Of a stretch of DNA of 64,000 nt, positions 56,012 through 64,000 are shown in pieces. This DNA is from Rhodamnia argentea (taxonomy: Eukaryota; Streptophyta; Magnoliopsida; Myrtales; Myrtaceae), in assembly GCF_020921035.1 (NCBI RefSeq), contig NC_063151.1, positions 29,270,934-29,334,933 of the forward strand, written 5' to 3'. The position numbers and the translations under genes are program-made. Below the pieces are notes generated by a model that ran no database searches, had not been told where the DNA came from, and saw nothing but the letters and a program-made list of their open reading frames with translations. Each line of letters begins with the position of its first letter. Position 1 is the stretch's first letter.

Positions 56012-58712
56012 ATGGCGGCTTCAAAGCTCCAAGCTTTTTGGAACCACCCGGCGGGACCCAAAACCAGTTCGTATCCTGTTATTTTTCTCTGTCTTCTTCT
56101 CTCTGCATTGGCAATCGTTTCTTCTCGCGGACTATTTGTTTGAATTTTGTGCTGTCTTTGTGAAAACTTGCAAGCTAAGTGAGAAGATTGAGTGTGACTG
56201 GTGATCATCATTTGGTGCGAGGTATTGTATGTGGAGCCTTTGGAGTTTGTTGAATAGAGGTTTACATAGAATGACTTCAGGATACGATAGTGAATGGATT
56301 GATTGGTGATCATACCCGGTTTTCTGCGGGAAAATTTTCGATGACACACTCGTCAGACTATGACTAGGGTGATGATGATTATTGCAGATTACTAGTTTAT
56401 AGCAATCTTCATTGTTTGTTGAATCAAATCTCAAAACTGGGTTCGCCATTAGTAGCTGGATATTTCTTGAGGGGGCTTAAAAAATTTGAGCTGTCTGAGC
56501 AAACGAAATTGCGAAATCGAAGCCATATATGCCGAGCAAACCCCATGAGCGAGAGGGAGAAAGTGGAAGAAAAAGGCAACTGAAATCGGGCCTCCAAGGG
56601 GGTGCCCTAGTTGATAGAAATCTCCCAGTATATGGTATGATGCCTATATCGAGTTACACTGCGAGCTTAGGCACAAATCCTTTTCAAGTTTTGTTGTCGC
56701 TTTCCGTTGCACTTATTTCTCCTCTACTGTACTTAAAAGTCATTTTTTTTCGTCTCTCAACAAGGGGAAGGCTGCGTGTGTTAAAGTTTGCACGCTGACA
56801 ATTCACTGTAAGGGAAGATTAAATGCAAGTCATGATTTGCTTTTCACAAAATGAAACAGTGATTCCCCAATCCAGGAATTGCCGCCCTCATAATCAAATT
56901 GATCTGCCCTCGCCATTTGTTCTGTCTGCTGATTGACTGCTTATTCTTCAGCCATCCATTTGCATCATTATGCAGTGATATGTGTGATCAAGTTGATTGT
57001 TGTATGTTATGACCACCTTTTTAAAAACTGTCTTTAGTTCTCATTTTTCTGTACTGTTTCACCAATCCAGGAATTGCCCTCATAATCAAATTGATCTCGC
57101 CTCACCATTTGTTCTGTCTGCTGATTGCCTGCTTATTCTTCAGCCATCCATTTGCATCATTATGCAGTGATATGTGTGATCAAGTTGATTGTTGTATGTT
57201 ATGACCATCGCAGTCCACTTCTGGGCCCCAACTTTCAAGTGGGTTATCAGCATAGCCAATGTCGCCGACTTCTCGAAACCACCTGAAAACATTTCTTACC
57301 CTCAGCAATGTGGTTTGCACCTTCCACAATCCCAAGTTTCACTTTTTTGGTTGATGTATTCTACTTATTGTTCAGAAAGTTTCCGATTTGGATATATCGG
57401 TGGGGTGAGATAACTGGGTTGTCTCTGTTTGTTGATTTGCAGTTGTCGCTTGCACTGGAGTTATTTGGTCACGCTACAGCTTGGTGATTAAGCCGGTACG
57501 GTTTAATTACAGTGTCAATACATTGGGAGACTTCTAAAAATTCTAAGAGAAGCATATAGACCATAGAGTATGATTACTCCATCTGATTGATTGCCTGTTC
57601 TAGTGCAAAACATGACCGATATTTTAAGAGTTAATCTATTATAATCCATTCCTGCCGCACAAGAAGGATTCTTCCACTGTCTCTTAAATTACTATCTTGT
57701 GTTGTCTGAGGTTGTCTGCACACCTAATCATGGTCCATTCAAGCTTCTGGTGGAAATTTTGGTAATTTCGTGGGGATTGATGATACAAATTTGCATTCGT
57801 CTCGATTTTTACTTTGTGGAAGCATGATGCTGGAGAAAACTTGGTCAGGATTACTTGTTTGATGGTGATAAACTTCATGCATCAAGTTCTTCGAGAACAG
57901 TGAATGAACCAGATGAATTTATCCAGCAAAAACAAAAAAGAAAATATTTGATTGTCCTTGCTATTATGCTATCACGATTGTATGCTGAAGAATCAACATT
58001 TTCATATTCTAATCGTGTGTTCATGTCAATGTTTGCCATTTTCTGACATCTTCCCCTGTCCTAAATTAATCAGGGCTCTGCCATTAACAAGATAGCAATA
58101 TTGCCTCCTCCTTCGACCAAACAGAGAAAAAAAAACATTGCCTCCCCTTGCCTGGAAGGATTACATTGGATTTTGTAAAGCTGATTACATGTTTCATAAT
58201 ATGCAGAGAAACTTGAATCTTTTCTGTGTGAACATGGCGATGGGTGGGACCGGGATCTATCAACTGTCTCGGAAATATCTGTGAGTTGAATATTTCTTAC
58301 TAAAGTATAAGATCAGTTCAGCATAGTCCAGGGAAGATAGGATGTCCCTAATCTTCAAATGAACTTCCTTGCAAAATGACTACTTGAAGGCTTCTTCATG
58401 CAAGGCATGTTGTACTTGTTCTCAGTTTGTCATCTAATTGCCTTCCATTCACAGTCGCTGGTATAGAGACTCTCCAACTCAATCCTCTGCTCAACTTACA
58501 TAGAACCACAACAGCAATACCTGCTGACCTATCCGAAAGGCTAATTCCTACTTTGATAAAATCTCAGTTGAATTCGCTTGTCAAACGGGAAATCAAGGTT
58601 GATATGTTTTATGATAGTTTCGATGGGTTTTATAGACCATCTTATGCTTTTCAGGCATGATCGGGCTTCCGAAACAGAGGAGGCCGCGGCCATGGCTGTG
58701 GCTAAGGAATGA
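56012..58712 (+). CDS. Mitochondrial pyruvate carrier subunit (MPC2/MPC4-like)
   Basis: Inner-membrane subunit that imports pyruvate into mitochondria. Exons are 56012-56066, 57214-57312, 57443-57495, 58207-58280 and 58655-58712, giving 112 aa, normal for the family (about 105-130). Landmarks are the start MAASKLQAFWNHPAGPKT, then IHFWAPTFKWVISIANVADF, KPPENISYPQQ, ACTGVIWSRYSLVIKP, and NLFCVNMAMGGTGIYQLSRK. The last exon adds a short acidic/Ala-rich tail ending AVAKE. Substitutions relative to the usual consensus (CV after PQQ, RNL for KNW) are mild. Intron 1 is long and contains a tandem duplication whose second copy runs up to the exon 2 acceptor. The plant carrier works as a complex with an MPC1-type partner, which is not in this window. 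Confidence 0.93.
56862..57211 (+). repeat. Duplicated about 150-bp block in MPC intron 1
   Basis: 56870-57012 and 57065-57209 are nearly identical over about 145 bp ('tgatatgtgtgatcaagttg', 'tgttgtatgttatgacca'). The second copy ends only a few bases before the splice acceptor of exon 2. The first copy has 'cctttttaaa' where the acceptor would be. Confidence 0.85.
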
Positions 58713-59339
58713 TGCAGGTTCAGGATCTTGGCATACTCTTCTTCGTTCGGACGGGGAAGGTTGGCTCTTGTTTGACGTCGGAGGCGACAAATGTATGATG
58801 AATTGATGATTTAGGTTGATGGACCATTCATTCTGGAATACTATGTTTAAGAATGAAAACAATAATTTACAGCTGCTGTTTAACCGTGTTCTGTATTTCC
58901 AACATGTTCCAGTTTAATTGTTGGATGTGGCAATGGCTTTCGAGTCTTAACATACCACACACGTCCTGACAAACATGATCCCCTCAACTCCATCTAAGTT
59001 CCGACGACCATTCAATAACGTTTTTTTAGGTGAAAGATGGCGTTCGACCACACTTGATTGAGCATCTGCCTCAACTGCTATGTTCCTAAACCATCTGTCG
59101 TGCAAATGATTTTTGTTATTCTATTGCGATACTTTCTGGTTTTTCGTGGTTAATCGCGACATACTATGCATCAGTTAAACCGTTCTTTTATTTTCTTTCC
59201 GTTTTCCCGGTAATTTGTCAAATTTTTCCAGTTCATTCCTAACTAGCAAAAGTGTACACTTATTACGTGTATGTAAGTAATTTGACATTTTTAGACCAAA
59301 AAAAGGTAATTTGACATTTAAAAGAGAACAAAATAAAAT
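58713..59339. other. MPC 3' flank, no other gene
   Basis: 58713-58900 is the probable 3' UTR. The rest is AT-rich non-coding sequence. Confidence 0.4.
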
Positions 59340-59870
59340 TTATAAATGGGTTAATACCACAAAAAACCTAAACCTGTATATCTGTGATAAATTTATCTCA
59401 AACTATTTTTTCGACCACAAAGAATCCCAAACTAGTACAACAAATTTAACTCAAACCGATGCACCTGTAACAAATTTACCCTCCTTTAATTTTTGTTAAA
59501 TTTAACAATTAAATTGCTGAATTTGATGCCACGTGATAGTTCATAGGTGTACCGGTTCGAGCTTTTACCCTCTCGTTTGTCATAGGTATACTAATTTTGG
59601 ATTTTTCATTATATTAACCCAATTTAACAAAGAGTAAATTTGTCATAAGTGTATCAATTTGAGATTTTTCATGGTAAAAAAAATTAGTTTAGGATAAATT
59701 TGTCATAAGTATACCAGTTTATGATTTTTCGTGGTAAAAAAAATAGTTTGGGGTAAATTTGTCACAGATGTACCGGTTTGGAGTTTTTCGTGATAAAAAA
59801 AATAGTCCGGGACAAATTTATCATAGGTGTGCCGGTTTGGAGTTTTCCGTGGTATTAACCCTTTATAAAC
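59340..59870. repeat. MITE with 60-70-bp imperfect tandem units
   Basis: The left part reads 'gttaataccacaaaaaacct' with inverted units. From about 59575 the direct units ('ggtaaatttgtcacagatgt', 'accggtttggagtttttcgt') repeat four or five times and the element ends 'cgtggtattaaccc', mirroring the left end. Same family as 6.3 and 47.2 kb. Confidence 0.7.
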
Positions 59871-60140
59871 TTATGCATGTTTCCACTAACAGAACATTAA
59901 TGAAATAAACTAATAAGATATTTTTTGCCAAAAAAAAAAAAACGGATTGTAACTCTTAAGAGAATGGGATTTTTCTTGATGGATAATCTCATCCCAATGT
60001 AGTTAGGATTTTTATATTTCTACTATTTAAGATTTGAATTCCATAATATTAAAGACCTCGATTTTAACAAAGATTATAACAATTAATTGGTAAATTCACT
60101 TTTCGAACTATGCCATTTAACGCTTTTACGGTTTCAATAA

Positions 60141-61187
60141 GGGATATGTTCACCACAAGTCTTAAAACTTGTCATTTTTGCGCGATTGAGTCCTAAAACT
60201 TGCAAAAAATTCAATCGAATCCTAAAATTTGTCCGATTGTTTAAATGGAGTCCTTCCTGTTAACACCGTTAAATTTTGTAACAGAAAATGCTGACTTGGC
60301 ACATTTCTCTCTCCCGCTTGGCAAATTCACTCTACCCACTTACTCACATCAGCAAAACTACATAGTATTGAGTGGCGGTTTTTTTTTTTTATGTGCAAAC
60401 CTGAAAAAGCCTCGGATCTGATCGTCTCTCTCTCAAAACACTAAGCCAAAAGGTCATCCACCCCTCCGAAGATCTAGGGTCCTGCGGAAGCATCTCGGCC
60501 GCAGATCGAGCGTTGACGACAACGATGGTAAGGGTCTCCAATCATCTACCCTCTTCCCCTTGTCCATACATTTGAACTCAGAAGCCCCAAATCAAGCCAA
60601 AGTTGATTTCGACCTTAATCGCATGTGCGAGCAACCCTAGCAACCTTGAATCTGACGTCCCGAGCTCGATTTTGACCTTAATTGCGCATGCGAGCAACCC
60701 TAGCGACTTCAATCCAACTTCTTGAGCTCGACTTCAACCTCAATCGCGCGTGCGAGCACCCTCGCCTCGGTGGTCTTCTTCCTCACTTGGCTTCTCCTTC
60801 AAATGGACAATGGCCTTCTTCCTCACTCGACCTTCTTCCTCACTCGACCTTCTCGCTTTAGTGTTCTTCGAGAGAGGGGCTTTAGGGTTCGGACGTGCTA
60901 TCGCTTTGGCTTGGGGAGAGAAAAAGAAAGAGGTATCTCATACGACGTCGTTTGGCTGATGTGGTTAATGTTGAACAATTAAATTTGACATGTAGGAGAG
61001 AGAAACAACTAAAAAATGTCATGTCAATAATTTTCGTTTGTCATGTTAGCCTGAGATAACGGTGTTAACGGAAAGGACTCAATTTAAACAATCGGACGGG
61101 TTTTAGGACTTGATTGAATTTTTTACTAATTTTAGGACTCAATCACACAAAGATGACAAGTTTTAAGACTTGTGGTCAACATATCCC
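60141..61187. mobile_element. Mutator-like element with long TIRs and genic cargo
   Basis: The left terminus begins GGGATATGTTCACCAC and the right terminus, read on the minus strand, begins GGGATATGTTGACCAC. The inverted repeats extend about 130-150 bp. A perfect 10-bp duplication GTTTCAATAA flanks the element (60131-60140 and 61188-61197). It has no transposase. The core (about 60420-60960) is GC-richer and reads like the 5' end of a plant gene: a CT-rich leader, then ACG ATG followed at once by a GTAAGG donor-like site (near 60525), then three roughly 60-70-bp repeats with 'gagctcgattttgacctt'. This composition suits a gene-capturing (Pack-MULE type) element. Confidence 0.8.
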
Positions 61188-61197
61188 GTTTCAATAA

Positions 61198-61480
61198 CCT
61201 TAACATTTGAGAGGAAACTCAAAAATAGTTTCCTGTTTCCCAATTCATATTTGTCAGACCTGAAAATTCACTCTCTCGTAATCCCACCACAAGGGCAATA
61301 TCGTCCAGAAACAATATGCCCTAAAACCCTTCCTGTCCCCTTCGGCTTCCTTCCTTCGAAGCTCGGTCGGTGCGTAAAAACCTTGGAAATCTCTTTCCCG
61401 GCCGCCATTCTCGATCCATCGGTCGTTCAGACTCTTCCTTTCTCATTTTCTCATCTGGTTTTTCACTGTCTTCTTCGCTC
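61198..61480 (+). promoter_or_regulatory. GrpE upstream region
   Basis: About 280 bp separates the Mutator-like element from the GrpE start codon. It is mixed sequence with C/T-rich patches towards the ATG. No clear TATA-box is visible, as is common for housekeeping genes. Confidence 0.4.
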
Positions 61481-63878
61481 ATGTTGGTGTCTAGGGTTTT
61501 TTCTCGCGCTTCGAGGGGCGCGAGTCGAAGCGCCTTGCTCCTTTCACCCTCGCTGAACAAACCCTTGCCCGTTCTCTCCAATCAAATTGATGCGTTTTTG
61601 CACGAAACCTCTTGTAAGGTACTAAAAAACTGCGCTTTACATCTACTACGAGCATGTCGAGTTGAGGTTTAAACTTTGTGTGCGTTGTCCTTGAGGATGA
61701 ACTCGGCTTTGGTGATCAGTTATCGGGTCTATTGATTACTTTTACGAATTTCCGCGGAGGCGTTTGCATTACGTATCTGTCAATTTTGTATTTCTATACG
61801 AAGTGCTCGATAGGACTACTGAGTTGTGTCTACTTGTCTAAATTGAAGCGGCGCAATTGTCTACCCGCCGAGCATTTGTGCTTTTTGAGGAGTCTAGGGT
61901 GAGATTAATATTGCTTGCTGGCATTCAGCTAGCTTGGAGTTGATTCTCTTTGTCTATGGGGCCTATTTTGAGATTGAAGTACTATGGAGCTTGGCATACA
62001 TGTATTATCTCTGTGTTTCATTGGGTTACTTTTTGCAGGCTCTCGTGTTAAATCATTCAACATTTAGTTCTTCATTGCTTCGACGGTTTGGAATTTCTTC
62101 CTCTGCATCACCTGAACCTAGCGAAAAGGATCAGGGGAGCACCACAGAAAAGAACAGTGCATCCCCCGATGCACCTAAAGCGGGTGAGAATGCTAAAGGG
62201 TCTAATCAAGGGGAGGGTACCACTTCTGGAGAAACTAAAGTGCCCAACCAGGCAGAAAATTCAGGTTCAACTTTTGAATTCGAGCATCATGTCTGAAACT
62301 ATCAGACATTGAGATAATGGCACCAAAGAAGTTGGGTTTCTCGATGCAGGTTTGGAGGGAGACGAGGAGCTCTCTATGGACGACTTGGTGAAGCTTGTGT
62401 CAGAAAAGGAAGAACTGTTGAAGTTGAAACATAAACAGATAGAGGAAATGCAAGATAAAGTTCTTCGAACCTATGCGGAAATGGAGAATGTCATGGACAG
62501 AACTAGGCGAGAAGCAGAGAATGCAAAGAAATATGCCATACAGGTGTGTCATCTATACAGTTCCTCCCCCTTTTTGGATAGCTGGTCCTGCTTTCATGTT
62601 CTTATGGAGCTGTCCTATGGAATAGTTGCTTTTGTGATTGCTACAGTTCGTCATAAATGGTTACTTAAATATTTACTGCAGAGTTTTGCGAAAAGCTTGC
62701 TGGATGTTGCAGACAATTTGGGTAGAGCTTCTTCAGTTGTCAAGGAAAGTTTCGCGAAAATTGATACTTCAAAAGATACTTCTGGAGCTGTTCCGCTTTT
62801 GAAAACCCTTCTGGAAGGTGTTGAAATGACTGAGAAGCAGCTTTTGGAGGTAGTTTTTCCCCCTTTACCAGAGTTTTACTTCATATCCTTGTCTTCTTAG
62901 TATAAAGTTGATAATTTTGAAGCTCAGACTGCACTGTTAACGGTGAGAAAAGAGCCTGTGAAGTACGTGGGTGGTCTTCCTCATCATATGATATAAGCTT
63001 CCACTTGTGTGAATTGGTCCCCAGAGTTGTTTAGAGATGGTGGTGGTATCCTTTGAATTCAATTCTGGATAATAGTTGCGGAAGTTATATAACTGAGCAT
63101 AGGAATACTATGGTGAAATTAATTCAGTGAGGGAACTTTTTTTTTTCCCCTTTAATTCGTTTTGGTCAGTAGTGGAAGAACCCTGTGGTGTTGTACTTTT
63201 GCACCAAAGGTAAGGATAATTGAGTGGAAAGATCTTGAGTTGTTTTCACTTTTATGAAAAGAATATATATGTTGGTTTTCTAAAAATTCGTTGGAGTGCC
63301 TTGGAGAAAAAATTAGCCATTCCTTCCATTTTACCAAGAAAAAAAGATGTTCTAAAGTTGCTTAGTGTATGCCACAAATGAAAGTTGTTTAAGGTGTTGT
63401 CACTTGCTGTTGTCTGGAACGTGCGAACGTGGCTTTGACAGAAGTACTTCCTGTACCATGTTTCAAGTTTTCAAGCTATATTATTTCATCTTTTATGTCT
63501 GTGCTTTTCCTATGAGGACTTGGTATTTCCCTATTGATCTGTTTTAAATCTTTTGAAATCGTTTCTTCTCATAGCAATGCACAGGTTGCTTACAACTATG
63601 TACAAAAACTTTAATAGTCAAGTGGCTTCAGAATTGATCGATTTGCGGTGCCTTCTTAAGTTCTTTGTCTATTGAATTCGTACAGTTGGATTCCATGATT
63701 GCTGCTGCTTCTGAGATGTCTAACAGCTTTCCTGTTCCATTACTTTCAGGTGTTCAAAAAATTTGGGATTGAGAAATATGATCCTGTCAATGAACCTTTT
63801 GATCCACATAGGCACAATGCAGTATTCCAAATGCAAGATGGTTCTAAACCTCCAGGCACAGTTGCTGTTGTTCTGAAG
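61481..63878 (+). CDS. Mitochondrial GrpE co-chaperone (Mge1 type), 3' end outside the window
   Basis: Nucleotide-exchange factor for mitochondrial Hsp70. Visible exons are 61481-61618, 62039-62264, 62350-62543, 62682-62849 and 63750-63878 (285 codons), all in phase with GT..AG borders. The start MLVSRVFSRASRGASRSALL is a typical Arg/Ser-rich mitochondrial presequence. A Ser/Glu/Lys-rich low-complexity stretch follows. The GrpE domain has the long dimerisation helix (LVSEKEELLKLKHKQIEEM, DKVLRTYAEMENVMDRTRRE), then SLLDVADNLGRA and the start of the beta domain KFGIEKYDPVNEPFDPHRHN, PPGTVAVVLK. The final exon, expected to encode a short segment ending the beta domain, lies past position 64000. 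The locus is therefore truncated by the window only. Confidence 0.92.
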
Positions 63879-64000
63879 GTAACTGTGGTTTAATTTGTCC
63901 TTTATATTAGTATTATTTATAGGTTGTTGGAACTTCTATTCCCTTCTTATTCTTGGCAGTGTGCCTTGGGTGGATCTGTTGTTCTGATGATATAGGTCTA

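Overview
The window is nuclear DNA of a flowering plant. Genes have many introns with GT..AG borders, long AT-rich stretches lie between genes, and plant-type genes and plant transposons are present. The repeat families and gene sequences give an impression of a woody eudicot, perhaps Myrtales (Eucalyptus or Syzygium-like), but nothing in the window proves the lineage.

Six plant genes of known family can be placed confidently. They are a secreted GH17 beta-1,3-glucanase with a CBM43 domain (+, 1905-4647), a class II ERF repressor-like gene with a broken frame (+, 32479-33146), an EHD dynamin-like GTPase of 16 exons (+, 40306-45242), a GDSL esterase/lipase of three exons (-, 50323-51841), a mitochondrial pyruvate carrier of five exons (+, 56012-58712), and a mitochondrial GrpE co-chaperone that runs off the right edge (+, 61481 to beyond 64000). 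They are ordinary housekeeping or secreted-enzyme genes and do not form a pathway.

The most unusual stretch is 9.7-27.3 kb. It holds two diverged copies of a gene I cannot name. The gene joins a heavy-metal-associated (HMA) fold lacking both metal-binding cysteines, a Pro/Ser/Gln-rich linker and a C-terminal coiled coil. Duplicated small exons encoding a Ser-Thr-Asp-Ser-Asp-Thr motif lie upstream. Copy A (10594-12513) reads through intact as 364 codons. Copy B (20939-27237) has acquired a MITE, a Copia retrotransposon and a frameshift, and an insertion lies upstream of its first exons. Copy A supplies the empty-site comparison for these insertions.

Much of the rest is transposon-derived: nested hAT-like elements, the inner one carrying a PPR-gene fragment (15698-17374); a Mutator-like element with a perfect 10-bp target duplication just upstream of GrpE (60141-61187); a tRNA-derived SINE (47597-47795); a PIF/Harbinger-like element (35903-36840); a long-TIR element (37.5-39.1 kb); and several fold-back or MITE families. 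There is also a tandem pair of broken RNase H-like domain genes (28.4-30.3 kb), a decayed small membrane-protein gene (about 19.8-20.1 kb) and a dispersed 0.6-kb duplication (5.2 and 13.2 kb). No tRNA, rRNA or CRISPR was seen.
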